From the NCBI GenBank assembly GCA_949358305.1, contig OX442319.1, positions 558,001 through 622,000 of the forward strand: DNA of 64,000 bases. The letters run 5' to 3'. Positions 49,254 through 61,256 of this stretch are shown here, in pieces. Both the position numbers and the translations under genes were made by a program. The stretch's first letter is position 1. Each line of letters starts with the position of its first letter. This stretch comes from Strigamia acuminata (taxonomy: Eukaryota; Arthropoda; Chilopoda; Geophilomorpha; Linotaeniidae). The notes under the pieces are model-generated. The model did not search any database. It was not told where the DNA came from and saw only the letters and a list, made by a program, of their open reading frames with translations.

Positions 49254-52200
49254 TCAAACACTTAGGGTATTGAGATTAATCAAAAATCGATTACAGAATT
49301 GTGTTAAGTCGGTTTTGTCGACCGACTTTGTGAATATATCAGCAAAATTTGATTTAGTTCCCACATGAATTACTTGGAGATTTTCCCTTTTGACAAGTTC
49401 GCGTATAAAATGGTATCTTACATCAATATGTTTCGTCTTCCGATTTTCGATATTCGACTTTGTAAAGTCTACGGAAGAAATGTTATCACACAATACTCGA
49501 TGATAAAATTTGCTCGCCAAATCAGGGACGATCTCGTTTAACACTCTGACAATCCAGATATAGTCTTTCACGGTTTCTGTGAGAGCCACGTATTCTGCCT
49601 CTATGGTCGAGAGTGTTACATTGCGCTGTTTAAATGTTCTCCAATAGATGGGCGCGTTGCCCAATGTTATAAGGGTTCCGCCAACAGAAATTCGATCATC
49701 ACGATTGTTGGCGTAGTCCGAATCGCTGTAGCCAATGACTTCAATTCTGTCGTTAGGGAACAACATCAGTCCGAGGTCTTTTGTTGTCCTTAAGTAACTG
49801 AGCAGCTCTAACAGTACAATCCAATGGTCCCATCCTGGGTTAGACTGGAATTGACTCAAAATGTTGATTGCGTACGTCATATCTGGTCTCGTTCTTGATC
49901 CTATGAATGCTAAAGAACCAAGTAGGCTTCGATATGGTATCTTTTCCATGACTTTGAAGTCTTCAATGGTGGTAGGGCATTGTTGCTTCGTAAGAATGGT
50001 TGATTTGACCATTGGTTGTGACCTAATCTTCACTGAGTTTAGGTGACTCTCAAATCTCAACAACACCTTGTTGATGTAACTCCTTTGATGTAAAATCATT
50101 AGCTGTTTGTGCGAGTGGAATTCAACTCCTAAGAGTTTCTTTGTTTGTCCCAAGATTACTAGGTCGAAATGTGTTTTAATCATGTTGAGAACATTTATCG
50201 CGTCGTCGTGATGTTTGCCGAAAACTACGATGTCATCAACGTACACGATTAAATATGCGACATTCTTGAACTTGTAAACGCAGTTGCACCAGTTTACGTG
50301 TTGTAAACCCAGTTTGAGTAAGGTTTCTTCGAGCTCGATGCCCCATTCTCTTCCTGACTGATGCAACCCGTATATTGCTCGAAGTAGTTTGCAAACAAAG
50401 TTCTCCTTTCCTGGACACACGAATCCTTTAGGTTGACGCATGTACACAGTCTTGTGCAGCTTCGCATATAAGTAGGCACATTTGACGTCGGCCTGAACAT
50501 ATGACCATTTCAGCATACAAACGAGAAGCGTGAACATAAAGCGCACGATTGAGAAGTCCACGACAGGTGAAAAAGTCTCCTCGTAGGACTCGCCGTATAC
50601 TTGCGAAAAACCTTGCGCTACGAGCCTCGCCTTATAACGCGCTATTTCTCCTTTGTCATCTTGTTTCACAGTGTAAATCCACTTGCAGCCAATGATTTTT
50701 GTGTCGGATGGTGGCGGGACCAACTCCCATACTTCGCGTTCGTGCATCGTGCTGATTTCATCAGACATCGCTTGATTCCACTTTTCTTTCTCTGGTAAAT
50801 TGCTTATCTGCTCGAAACGCGTCGGTATGTAGACTTCGAGATTATTTGCTTCGAAATCGAGTGTTAACTCATCCACATCATCCAAATCAATATCATCGGT
50901 TATCACATTCGATTCAGCGGGTTTCTTCTTCCTTTTGTCCTCGAAAAGGTGGTCTGCAACACGTAGGTTATGGTCGGCACAGTAGCGCTTCACATCAGGT
51001 ATTGAGCGCAATTTCGGTTTGTCGTATCCGTCGATTGTGTACTCATAATCCTTGTGTCCAGTTGGTCTTGTTTTCTCAGTCTTCCGCCAGACAAGTTGAG
51101 GAATTGTCGGAACTGGATTCACAAGTGCTTGTCCAGGTGGTGGTAAAATGCCTTGCAATTCGTCTCCTGCTTCAGCTCCTGGTATATTAGGTTTTGGTCG
51201 AAGCTTTTCTTCCGGCAATCTGAATTTCAATTTCAGTTGAGGTAATTCCTCTTCCTGCTTCTTCTTCTTTGGTTGCGCCGGAGGTAGCGGTGGCCTTATA
51301 TCCTCGTCGGAGTAATACTGACGATCGTTGTCGTTATCCAAATTGTCATCCAGATTGTCAATAAAAGTCGTGTATTTGTCAGATAGGCCCAGCACGCCTT
51401 CAACTCCGCGCTTGCTTTCAACAAACTTCACGTCACTTGTCTCAATAACTTTGGAGAAGTCCGGCAACCAGATTCTGTAGCCCTTTGTAACTCTAGAATA
51501 GCCAAGCAAAATCCCATGTAATGCTTTGTTGTCGATTTTGCCGTCCCGCACTCTCTTCTGCACGAAGCAGAGACTTCCGAATTTTCTCAAATGTCGAAGT
51601 GACGGCTTGCGACCGTAATACAGTTCCATCGGCGTCTTCTCCGAGTTAAGTTTAGCTATTCTGTTCCTCAAATAGTTAAACGTCAGGATAGCTTCTCCCC
51701 AAAATCTGTGTTCCATTTGTGCGTCGTAAATGAGAGCACGCATCCCGTTCGCCAAAGTTTGGTTAAGTCTCTCAGAAACGCCGTTCTGGGCGGGGGTGTA
51801 CGCATTGGTTCGCTCGTGGACGATCCCCTGCTCTTCAAGGTATTCACCGAATTTATTGGAGCAAAACTCCATGCCATTATCCGTTCGAATGGCCAGAATC
51901 GATTTTCCCAATAGTCGTTCGATCCTCTTCGCGTGTTTTCGAAATAAATCGAATACTTCATCTTTTCTTTTCATCAAGTAGACGGTAGAATAGCGGGAAT
52001 AGTCGTCGGTGATCGTGAGAAAATACTTGTTTCCCGAGAGAGTTTCTGTCGAAAAAGCTCCACACACGTCCATGTGCAGGAGTTCCAGTGGTCCTTTTGA
52101 TCTTATGCCCGGTAATGACTTGTGAGAGATGGCTTTCTTCTTCGCCAAATCGCAGACATCACACTGCGTTATCGGGACATCCAATAATGGTAAGCCGACC

Positions 52201-53786
52201 ATGGCATCACTCTTGCTCATGCCTTGCACGCTCGGGAAGTGAATGTGGCCTAATCGTTCGTGCCACAGTCTTGCCTCTTCTGGATTTGACTTGGTTCTCC
52301 TCCCATCGGACGACTCTTGTTTCTTCTCCTCACTCGTATTGGCTTTGTTGTTTTCCTTTTGTTTTAGCTTTTCAAAGTCTGGTTTTTGATCACTGAGTTT
52401 GATATAGTAGAGTCTGTCCTTTTTAACTGCCTCCATCAGTTGTCTCTTCCATTGTGGATCGTATATTTTCACCAGACCCGCTCCTATGGCAACTCTGCAT
52501 CTAGCCTCGTCAATACACGGCCCCGACATGAGATTTCTTTGCAAATCCGGCGCATAGTAGACCTTTTTGAGTGTAATTAGGATTGTGTCGTTCCCAACTA
52601 GACACATGATGCAGACGTCCCCGACTCCTTGTATTTTGATAAGAGTTTTCTTATCAGCTTGGCTGATAGTTCCAGTCATTTCCTTGAAATTATGAAATTG
52701 ATTTCTGTCCTTACAGAAGTGCCCAGTTGCTCCCGTGTCATAAATCCAGCAATTGCTGGCATCGCTGCATTGTAGCATCTCCTGTTGACTCAATTCCGTG
52801 AGGAATCCGACATCTAACATGTTGGAATCGAGCTCCTCGACCGTATTTGATTTCATATTACTGTTCGGTGCCAATTGCAATTGAACTGTGCAATCTTTGG
52901 CCCAATGTCCGTGTTGATTACACCGGAAACACGGCCCCCGTCCCGTTGACCCGGTCGTGTTCCCTCTGAAATTTCCTCTAGTGTAATTTCCTCTGCCACC
53001 TCGATAATTCGATTTGTTGCCTTTTTGTCCCGCATAATTCGCTTTGTTGCCTTTTTGTCCCGCATAATTCGCTTTGTTGTTCTGGGTATTCCCCTGTTGT
53101 TGTTGGAATTTCTGCGAATTATCATTGTTCTTTGTGTTAGAAGTATTTGGCCCTGTGCTAAAAGCATCAATAATTGGTGCTTGTCCCGAATCGCGTCTTT
53201 GTTGTGCGAGTCGGCCTTCCTCGGCGACCAATTCCACTTCTACTTTTTCCAATGTAAAATTTGCGTCTTCCCATCTGTAGATTGATTGGACAATTGACTG
53301 GTATTCCAGTGGCAGGTATCTGATTAGTTGAAATGCCTGGTACAAGTCTTCCAACTTGTGTTTCACATCCGCTAACTTTTTCGCCGCATTTCTGATTTTT
53401 GCCGCAAAAACTCCAATTGTCTCTGTCGTCGGATCGTACTTCAGGTTGAAGAATTCGTCCAAGAGACGTATTATCCGTGCACGTGAGACCGGTTCGAAAT
53501 TCGCCTTTAGTGTGTCCCACGCCTTTTTCGCGTCTTCTATTCCACTTAACAACTCGTGGTATTGTTCCTCTATGGAATAATATATTAGGCTAAATGCGCG
53601 TCCTTTTCTCAGCTTGTAATCGGAACAATCGCGCCACGACGCTCCGGGTGCCAAAGCTTCTTCAGAACCGTCAGTGAAGGCCCAACAGCCGTGGTGCATC
53701 AGCAAAACCTTCATTTGCTGTTTCCATGTGTCGTAATTTGTCCTATTTAGCAATGTCACTTTCCTCTCGAGTTTGTCCGATTCCAT
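49254..53786 (-). CDS. gag-pol: Copia gag-pol polyprotein, element A
   Basis: 1510 aa from ATG 53786 (MESDKLERKV; the open frame extends to 53813 without an ATG). Order: gag with UBN2-type region (NFEPVSRARIIRLLDEFFNL), zinc knuckle CFRCNQHGHWAKDC (about 286-299), protease IYDTGATGHF (Asp about 350), pre-integrase WHERLGH to CDVC, and integrase with Asp in TITDDYSRY, Asp in IRTDNGMEF and Glu in GVSERLNQ. RT (KWIYTVKQ, QADVKCAYLYA, LIVYVDDIVVFG near 1185) and RNase H (YSDSDYANN, STIEAEYVALTE, CDNISSVDF) complete it. Gly-Asn repeats (NKANYAGQKG) lie before the knuckle. All catalytic motifs are intact, so this is potentially functional. Close relative of B. Confidence 0.96.
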   Translation of the reverse strand: MESDKLERKVTLLNRTNYDTWKQQMKVLLMHHGCWAFTDGSEEALAPGASWRDCSDYKLRKGRAFSLIYYSIEEQYHELLSGIEDAKKAWDTLKANFEPVSRARIIRLLDEFFNLKYDPTTETIGVFAAKIRNAAKKLADVKHKLEDLYQAFQLIRYLPLEYQSIVQSIYRWEDANFTLEKVEVELVAEEGRLAQQRRDSGQAPIIDAFSTGPNTSNTKNNDNSQKFQQQQGNTQNNKANYAGQKGNKANYAGQKGNKSNYRGGRGNYTRGNFRGNTTGSTGRGPCFRCNQHGHWAKDCTVQLQLAPNSNMKSNTVEELDSNMLDVGFLTELSQQEMLQCSDASNCWIYDTGATGHFCKDRNQFHNFKEMTGTISQADKKTLIKIQGVGDVCIMCLVGNDTILITLKKVYYAPDLQRNLMSGPCIDEARCRVAIGAGLVKIYDPQWKRQLMEAVKKDRLYYIKLSDQKPDFEKLKQKENNKANTSEEKKQESSDGRRTKSNPEEARLWHERLGHIHFPSVQGMSKSDAMVGLPLLDVPITQCDVCDLAKKKAISHKSLPGIRSKGPLELLHMDVCGAFSTETLSGNKYFLTITDDYSRYSTVYLMKRKDEVFDLFRKHAKRIERLLGKSILAIRTDNGMEFCSNKFGEYLEEQGIVHERTNAYTPAQNGVSERLNQTLANGMRALIYDAQMEHRFWGEAILTFNYLRNRIAKLNSEKTPMELYYGRKPSLRHLRKFGSLCFVQKRVRDGKIDNKALHGILLGYSRVTKGYRIWLPDFSKVIETSDVKFVESKRGVEGVLGLSDKYTTFIDNLDDNLDNDNDRQYYSDEDIRPPLPPAQPKKKKQEEELPQLKLKFRLPEEKLRPKPNIPGAEAGDELQGILPPPGQALVNPVPTIPQLVWRKTEKTRPTGHKDYEYTIDGYDKPKLRSIPDVKRYCADHNLRVADHLFEDKRKKKPAESNVITDDIDLDDVDELTLDFEANNLEVYIPTRFEQISNLPEKEKWNQAMSDEISTMHEREVWELVPPPSDTKIIGCKWIYTVKQDDKGEIARYKARLVAQGFSQVYGESYEETFSPVVDFSIVRFMFTLLVCMLKWSYVQADVKCAYLYAKLHKTVYMRQPKGFVCPGKENFVCKLLRAIYGLHQSGREWGIELEETLLKLGLQHVNWCNCVYKFKNVAYLIVYVDDIVVFGKHHDDAINVLNMIKTHFDLVILGQTKKLLGVEFHSHKQLMILHQRSYINKVLLRFESHLNSVKIRSQPMVKSTILTKQQCPTTIEDFKVMEKIPYRSLLGSLAFIGSRTRPDMTYAINILSQFQSNPGWDHWIVLLELLSYLRTTKDLGLMLFPNDRIEVIGYSDSDYANNRDDRISVGGTLITLGNAPIYWRTFKQRNVTLSTIEAEYVALTETVKDYIWIVRVLNEIVPDLASKFYHRVLCDNISSVDFTKSNIENRKTKHIDVRYHFIRELVKRENLQVIHVGTKSNFADIFTKSVDKTDLTQFCNRFLINLNTLSV

Positions 53787-54373
53787 TGCGTTTTCCGTCG
53801 TAGAAAATAGCACTTTTCACACAAATTACCCCAAAAACACTTTCTCTACTGGATTTTCGCAACGTAGTGCAGTGTTGCGAGGTTAGTTCGCTCTTAGTAA
53901 CTATGTTAGTAATAACCTTGCACACAACTAAGCTAAACAATGTAATATTCAAAATATATTCGAAAATGTAACGAAAATGTTCGAGAATGATGTCTCCCAG
54001 ACGTTTCTAGCCGTATTTCTCGTTGTATTATGCAGCCAGCAATTGTCCTTTCTCGTTGATTTTCGTCTCGTGTTAATTCCGCGAATTGTTCATCAATTTG
54101 TCCGCAAATTATCCGTTGTTTTCCACTGCCGTTCGTCGACGTTTTCGGTTCACACTTCGCGTGTGGTTGACTGGAACAGTCGGCGTCGTCACCCAGACGT
54201 ATTTCCACCGAAAATGTTGTCACGTTAACGACACGTATTGCGCCTCGCAATACGGGAAACGAACTCCACCATGGGCGCCGCCATCTTGGATTTGGAGGAA
54301 AAACTTCTCCCCTGACCTTGTGATGACTCCAAAACTTCTGAACCCACTTTGGACGTTTTTCCTTCGATTTACA
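53787..54373 (-). other. Leader of element A
   Basis: Untranslated region between primer site and gag; no frame of note. Confidence 0.75.
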
Positions 54374-54385
54374 GGCCCATAACCT
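54374..54385 (-). promoter_or_regulatory. Primer-binding site of element A (initiator tRNA-Met, internal)
   Basis: Minus strand AGGTTATGGGCC immediately after the 5' LTR. This is complementary to the anticodon-arm region of initiator tRNA-Met (GGCCCAUAACC), the half-tRNA priming mode of Drosophila copia. It is not the 3'-end mode of element C. Confidence 0.75.
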
Positions 54386-54532
54386 TGTTGAATCTTAGTG
54401 GAAACTTGTGTGGATTAATTAAATCCGCAGTGGTGTGGAAAAACTCCTTTGCAGGAAAGAAATACACGTGATCTTAAGTGGTTCAAAGCCAAAAGTCAAG
54501 TGAGTGTTTATTCTGAAGTCACATGACCGCCT
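54386..54532 (-). repeat. 5' LTR of element A, proximal part
   Basis: 147 bp, continued at 60401-60563 beyond element B. Confidence 0.93.
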
Positions 54533-54859
54533 TGTTGAGTTGTGCAGGAAACCACTTATAATTCCATGGTTTTGCAGTGGAATTGGAAGAACTTAAGATC
54601 AGAAATAAAGAGACAACTTGGTTGCTGCTTAGAAGCTGAGCACAGAGTGAAAGATTTATTCTTCTAGTCACATGACTGGCCACACAGTATACAGCGCCAC
54701 CTTATGGCTTCAAATGCAAACACAATGTAAACAAAGCTGCTATTAGTCGTGCAGCTAAAAGTAAATACAAACGAAAGGTCATAACAATTAGAAAGCATTA
54801 CTGCTTGACAATATGACATAAACATATATACATAAGCGGTCACATATTATATTTCAACA
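54533..54859 (-). repeat. 3' LTR of element B
   Basis: 327 bp, TGTTGAAATA to AACTCAACA on the minus strand. The polypurine tract ATGAGGGGGCCGAT lies at about 54860-54873. Confidence 0.95.
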
Positions 54860-54877
54860 ATCGGCCCCCTCATATTA

Positions 54878-57800
54878 TCAAGCGCTTAAAATAGTTAAGT
54901 CAACCAGGAAACGATTACAGAATTGAACCAGGTCAGTTTTGTCGACTGATTTCGTAAATATATCTGCGTAGTTGGATTTTGTCCCCACATGCGTGATTCG
55001 GAGATTGTCCCTTCTCACAAGCTCTCGAATAAAGTGATACCTTATATCAATATGCTTTGTTTTTCGATTCTCCACATTGGATTTGGTGAAGTCGACAGTC
55101 GAGATGTTGTCGCATAAAATATGGTGATCGAATCTTCCAGCGAGTTCGGGGACAATTTCGTGCAGAACTCTTACGATCCATATGTAGTCCTTTACTGTTT
55201 CAGTAAGGACCACATACTCGGCTTCCATGGTTGACAGCGTGACGTTTCGCTGTTTAAATGTCCTCCAGTATATTGGTGAACTTCCTAGTGTTACGAGAGT
55301 TCCTCCAATAGAGATACGGTCATCCCTGTTGTTTGCATAGTCCGAGTCACTATAACCAATGACTTCTACTCGATCATTTGGGAATAGCATCAATCCAAAG
55401 CTTCTCGTCGTTCTCAGGTAACTGAGCAAGTCGAGCAATGCGATCCAATGGTCCCATCCAGGGTTGGATTGGAACTGGCTTAGGATGTTAACAGCGTAGG
55501 TCATATCGGGTCTTGTTCTTGATGCGATAAACGCCAAACATCCCAGTAAGCTTCGATACGGAATTCCCTCCATTATCTTGAAGTCTTCAATCGTACTTGG
55601 ACAACTTTGCTTTGTAAGGATAGTTGCCTTTGTCATCGGTTGGGATCGGATTTTTACAGAGTCTAGATGGTTCTTAAACTTCAGTAGAACTTTGTTGACA
55701 TATGATCTTTGATGTAAGACCATGCGTTGATCATATGGGTAGAACTCAACTCCCAACAGTTTTCTCGTCTGTCCTAAGATGACTAAGTCGAATTGAGTCT
55801 TGACCATGTCGAGTACTTTCATTGCGTCCTCGTGTTGTTTTCCAAACACAACAATATCGTCGACGTAGACTATCAAATATGCGATGTTGCCATATTTGTA
55901 TACGCAATTGCATCAATTTACATGTTGCAGTCCAAGCTTTAACAAAGTGTCCTCCAATTCGATGCCCCACTCTCGTCCCGACTGGTGTAGACCATAAATG
56001 GCTCGAAGGAGTCGACAAACATAATTTTCTTTGCCTTGACAAACAAAACCTTTTGGTTGTCGCATGTAAACGGTTTTATGTAGTTTCGCATAAAGATATG
56101 CACACTTCACATCGGCCTGGATGTAGCTCCACTTCAGCATGCAGACGAGTAATGTGAACATAAATCGAACAATTGAGAAGTCCACAACAGGTGAGAATGT
56201 CTCTTCATACGATTCTCCGTACACTTGCGAGAAGCCCTGCGCCACGAGTCTTGCCTTATAGCGTGCGATTTCCTGTTTGTCGTTTTGCTTCACAGTGTAA
56301 ATCCACTTGCAACCGATGATCATCGTATCAGGTGGTGGTGGAACCAGTTCCCACACATCTCGCTCATGCATCGTATCAATCTCGTCGCACATCGCTTGAT
56401 CCCATTCTTTCTTTTCAGGAAGGTCGGCTATCTGCTCAAATCGTGCAGGTATATAGACGTCGAGATGATTAGCCTCAAAATCGAGAGTTAATTCGTCTAT
56501 GTCCGCGTCTGAATAGTCTGCCATTGCATTCGATTCAGAAGGTTTCTTCCTTCTCTTGTCTTCAAAAAGGTGTTCTGGAACACAAAGATTGTGATCCGCA
56601 CAATAGCGTTTGACATCAGGTATCGATCGTAATTTAGGCTTGTCGTATCCTTCAATTGTGTATTCGACATCCTTCTGTCCAGTTGGCCTAAACTTCTCTG
56701 TTTTCTTCCACACAAGATGTGGGACTGTCCGTACTGGATCTGGATCTTGTGCCCTCGCTTGTGGTATGATTGCTGGCGGTCTGGTTTGAAGTTTTTCTTC
56801 CGGCAATCTAAATTTGAGTCTTAGTTGAGGTAACTCTAGTTGTGGATCCTCCTCCCTTTTGATTGGCGCTGGCGGGGGTAGCGGCGGCCTCACATCTTCA
56901 TCTGAATAATACTGACGATCGTTGTTGTCGTCCAAATTATCGTTCAAATTGTCAATAAAGGTCGTGTATTTCTCAGGTAGGCCCAGCACGCCTTCAACTC
57001 CGCGCTTGCTTTCCACAAACTTAACGTCGCTAGTCTCAATGACTTTTGAAAAGTCCGGCAGCCATACTCGATATCCTTTTGTGATCCTAGAGTATCCAAG
57101 CATGATTCCGTGCAAAGCTTTATTGTCTATCTTTCCATCTCGCACTCTCTTTTGCACGAAGCATAGGCTTCCGAATTTTCTTAAATGTCGGAGTGATGGT
57201 TTGCGTCCATAATACAACTCCATCGGGGTTTTGTCCGAGTTTAACTTGGCTATTCGGTTTCTAAGGTAATTGAAAGTGAGGATGGCTTCTCCCCAAAATC
57301 TGTGCTCCAATTTAGCGTCATAAACAAGGGCTCGCATCCCATTGGCCAACGTTTGGTTTAATCTCTCCGACACGCCATTCTGGGCAGGTGTGTACGCGTT
57401 GGTCCTCTCGTGAATGATGCCAAGTCCCTCGAGATATTCTCCGAACTTGTTTGAACAAAATTCTATTCCATTGTCCGTCCGAATTGCCAAAACCGATTTT
57501 CCTAACAATCGTTCTATTCGTTTGACGTGTTTCTGGAAAATGTCAAATACCTCGTCCTTTCTCTTCATGAGGTACACCGTCGAATAGCGGGAGAAATCGT
57601 CTGTAATGGTGAGGAAATATCTATTTCCTGACAGCGTTGCTGTGTTAAACGCTCCGCATACATCCATGTGCAGAAGTTGTAACGGTTCTTTCGACCGAAT
57701 TCCAGGCAGCGATTTGTGAGACACCGATTTCTTCTTCGCCAACGTGCAGACGTCGCACTGTGTAATTGGCACGTCGAGAATTGGCAGTCCAATTACTGCA

Positions 57801-59335
57801 TTTCGCTTGCTCATCTCTTGCACGCTTGGGAAGTAGATGTGTCCAAGCCGCTCGTGCCACAACCTTGCTTCCTCTGGACTGGATGCCTTTTTAGTTGAAC
57901 TAGTTGGTTCCTCGTTTTGTTGCTCGCCCGTATTCGCTTTGTTGTTTGCCTTCAATCTCAGCTTCTCAAAATCAGGCTTTTGATCACTCGTTTTGATGTA
58001 ATAAAGTCTATCCTTCTTCTCCGCTTGCATTAATTGCCTTTGCCACTGCGGATCGTAAACTTTAACAATTCCAGAGCCTATTGCAACCTTGCATCTCGCT
58101 TTATCAATGCAGGGTCCCGACATCAAATTCCGTCTCAAATCCGGTGCGTAATAAACCTTCTTTAAGGTTATCGGAATCGTTTCCTTTCCCACGACACACA
58201 TCACGCAAACATCACCAACTCCTTGTATTTGAATTAATGTTTTTTTATCCGCTTGGCTGATGGTTCCCGTGGCTTGTTTAAAATTGAAAAATTGGTCTTT
58301 CTCTTTGCAGAAATGTCCGGTTGCTCCCGTATCATAGATCCAGCAATTTCCGAGTGCGCTGCACTGCAATGTTTCTTCTTTAGCCAATTCTGTCAAAAAG
58401 CCGACATCCATCATGTTGGCATCCAATTCTTCAATTGTATTCGTGTTCAAATTGTTGTTTGGTGCGAGCTGCACGGTGCAGTCTCTCGCCCAATGTCCTG
58501 GTTGGTTACATCGAAAACACGGCCCCCGTGGTGATGACCCGGTCGTGTTCCCGCGAAAATTCCTTGAATTTTTGCCGCCTCGATAACTCGATTTGCCGCC
58601 CTTTTGTCCGCCTTGAAAACCACGATTGTTTTGGCTGTAATTTCCTTGTTGTTGGGATTTGGGCGTGTTATCACTGTTCTTTGTGTTTAAATTGTTCTGT
58701 CCCATGTTGAAAGCATCGATTATTTGCCCCTGGCCCGAATCTCTTCTCTGCTGTGCCAGCCTGCCCTCCTCGGTGACCAATTCTATTTCAACCTTTTCTA
58801 GTGTGAAATTTATGTCCTCCCATCGGTAAATGGTCTGGACGATGGATTGGTATTCCTGTGGCAAATACCGAATGAGTTGGAATGCCTGATAAAGATCCTC
58901 TAGTTTGTGTTTAACGTCGGCGAGCTTCTTCGCCGCATTCCGTATCTTTGCCGCAAAAACTCCTATCGTCTCCGTCGCCGGGTCGTATTTCAGGCTAAAG
59001 AATTCGTCTAATAGACGTATTGTCCTCGCTCTCGACACTGGTTCGAAGTTGGCTTTGAGCGTGTCCCACGCTTTCTTGGCATCGTCGACCCCGCTGAGCA
59101 ATTCGTGGTATTGCTCTTCAATTGCGTAATAAATTAAGCTAAAAGCCCGTCCTTTGCGTAATTTATAGTCCGAACGATCGCGCCATGACGCTCCTGGTGC
59201 CAAAACTTCTTCGGTTCCGTCCGTGAATGCCCAGCATCCGTGATGCATTAACAGGACCTTGATCTGCTGTTTCCAAGTGTCATAATTTGTTCTATTCAGC
59301 AATGTGACTTTTCTCTCCAATTTGTCCGGATCCAT
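54878..59335 (-). pseudogene. gag-pol: Copia gag-pol, element B, with a single in-frame TGA in RT
   Basis: The start ATG at 59335 (MDPDKLERKV) corresponds to that of A. All domains match A: knuckle CFRCNQPGHWARDC, protease IYDTGATGHF, WHERLGH, integrase TITDDFSRY/IRTDNGIEF/GVSERLNQ, RT, and RNase H YSDSDYANN. One TGA (55913-55915, after GLQHVN) lies where A has a Trp codon, a few residues before the YVDD box. The frame is otherwise open to 54878. The stop would remove the catalytic YVDD and RNase H unless read through. With near-identical LTRs, the lesion is young or arose during the last replication cycle. Confidence 0.93.
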
Positions 59336-60056
59336 GATGATTTGCGACTCGAACTCGTTGAAAAGGCACGTAAAACACTTTGAGCACGCACTAATTTCCT
59401 CAAAAACACTGTTTGTACTGAATACACGCAACTAGGTGCAGTGTTGCGAGGTTAGTTCGCTCTTACAATAAGTTAGTATTATCCTATCACACACTAAGCT
59501 AACAATGCAATAATTTCGAAAATAAACACAATAATTGTTCATAAACGTTGTCTTCGAGATGCTTTCCTGCTGTGCTTCTCGTTGCATCCGTTGCATTACG
59601 CTTCACGCGTATTTGCAGCCAATTGTTCTCCAATTTCGCGTTGTCGTTTCTCAACTCCTATCCGCTTATTCTCGTTGAAAAATTCCGGTTCACACTTCAC
59701 GTGTGGTTGTGGGGAATTTCCGTGTCGTTTTGGCACTCGTAGAATCGTTTCTCGGTCGTAATTATCGCCTCGTCGACGATCCGTATTGCGCCTCGCAATA
59801 TCGAAACGATAACGTCCGAAAAACGTCCGAAATTCGGAAAAGAAAAACACGTAAATAATAGTTTTATATTGTTCGAACCCAACTAGTGTTTCCGTGTTGT
59901 TTGGTGATCCAAAACAGCTTCAAACTCTGCTAAGCACTGGTCCAAACACAAGTTGACAATCTTTATCATGGGCGCCGCCATGTTGGATTTTCTCCAGATG
60001 ACCTCCAAATGGATGAAAATTCTCCAAAACTTTTCCAAAAGTTTCCTGGGTTGATC
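59336..60056 (-). other. Leader of element B
   Basis: Untranslated leader; no gene. Confidence 0.75.
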
Positions 60057-60068
60057 GGCCCTTAACCT
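60057..60068 (-). promoter_or_regulatory. Primer-binding site of element B
   Basis: Minus strand AGGTTAAGGGCC next to the LTR. Same as element A except one base, so it pairs with initiator tRNA-Met with one mismatch. Confidence 0.65.
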
Positions 60069-60395
60069 TGTTGAGTTGTGCAGGAAACCACTTATAATTC
60101 CATGGTTTTGCAGTGGAATTGGAAGAACTTAAGATCAGAAATAAAGAGACAACTTGGTTGCTGCTTAGAAGCTGAGCACAGAGTGAAAGATTTATTCTTC
60201 TAGTCACATGACTGGCCACACGGTATACAGCGCCACCTTATGGCTTCAAATGCAAACACAATGTAAACAAAGCTGCTATTAGTCGTGCAGCTAAAAGTAA
60301 ATACAAACGAAAGGTCATAACAATTAGAAAGCATTACTGCTTGACAATATGACATAAACATATATACATAAGCGGTCACATATTATATTTCAACA
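60069..60395 (-). repeat. 5' LTR of element B
   Basis: 327 bp, near-identical to the 3' LTR. Confidence 0.95.
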
Positions 60396-60400
60396 CGCCT

Positions 60401-60563
60401 AAGGTATACAGTGCCACCTGTTGGCATGACATACAAATAATACACTGGAACGATTGCAATGCAACGCAATGCGAACGTAAACAATTACATCAATAAGCGT
60501 GAGAACAATGGCGATTGATAATACGATAAATACAAATAGGTAAATTACCACAGCAAGCTAACA
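60401..60563 (-). repeat. 5' LTR of element A, distal part
   Basis: 163 bp that completes the LTR begun at 54386-54532. Confidence 0.93.
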
Positions 60564-60568
60564 GCGGT

Positions 60569-61239
60569 GAACGTTGCTCCAACGTCGTCGGTGCACGGAA
60601 ATTGGCTGTCGTGCGTCCACTCGCACACTTCCGTGCGATCGCGGGAAAAACGATCCAAATCGTCGCTGCGCACGTCCGCGCCTTCATGCAAGGAACACCG
60701 GGGTTCAAAGCACGGAAATCAATGCCTGCACACACGCTTATCGTGTGCAGGTCTTCTCGTTGGTCGCAGATTTCTCTGCGTGTTGTGAAAATCGCCGTAT
60801 CGTCGTCCTCGACAATAAAATTCAAAAAGAAAATGGCCGCCGTCGCAAAAATCTTCGGTGACGACGTCCAAACGTGCTTATTTCGCACGAAAATCGACAA
60901 ATGAATGTTCCTACCGTCCTTGGTAATCCTGTTGTGTGTCTAATCGACCACAACACCGCTGAATAATTCCCACGAAGCGTCGGTATCCACAAATTTCGAC
61001 CGTCGTTTATTTCCACGACATCGAGACGACGAAAAATGATGATTTTCGTACCCAAAACGTTTTCAACTGTTCCGCCGATGCCAAGGAATCCTCCGCACAC
61101 GTTGTCACGACGATTCTACGTTGAAATCCGCACCGAAAACTCGTTTTTACGACGAGCTGGGCGGGCGCACACTCGGCGACTTCTCGTAGTCGCAAAAAGG
61201 CCGTTTCTTCTTCAAAAACGTCGTTGCCAGATCGTTTTT
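60569..61239 (-). other. Outer leader of element C
   Basis: Untranslated leader between primer site and the element A insertion. It is GC-richer than the surroundings and rich in CpG; frames seen in it on either strand have no recognisable product. Confidence 0.7.
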
Positions 61240-61253
61240 ATCCTCTGCTACCA
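61240..61253 (-). promoter_or_regulatory. Primer-binding site of element C (initiator tRNA-Met 3' end)
   Basis: Minus strand TGGTAGCAGAGGAT, three bases after the 5' LTR. It is complementary to the 3' end of eukaryotic initiator tRNA-Met including CCA. Confidence 0.8.
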
Positions 61254-61256
61254 CTT

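Larger units (their letters stand above)
54533..60395 (-). mobile_element. Ty1/copia element B inside the 5' LTR of element A
   Basis: 5863 bp. Two 327-bp LTRs (54533-54859 and 60069-60395) with one difference noticed by eye (CACACAGTATA versus CACACGGTATA). The target duplication is CGCCT (54528-54532 and 60396-60400). It is the youngest of the three nested insertions. Confidence 0.97.
48926..60563 (-). mobile_element. Ty1/copia element A, interrupted by element B
   Basis: 3' LTR 48926-49235 (310 bp). The 5' LTR is split into 54386-54532 and 60401-60563 (together 310 bp). The target duplication is GCGGT (48921-48925 and 60564-60568) in the leader of element C. Without B the element is about 5.8 kb. 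It has an intact gag-pol frame, a primer site and a polypurine tract. LTR copies differ at only a few positions. Confidence 0.96.

Noticed and set aside
60569-61239. Overlapping frames on both strands in the GC-rich leader of element C
   Set aside because: No motif, overlapping on both strands, and placed in a retrotransposon leader.
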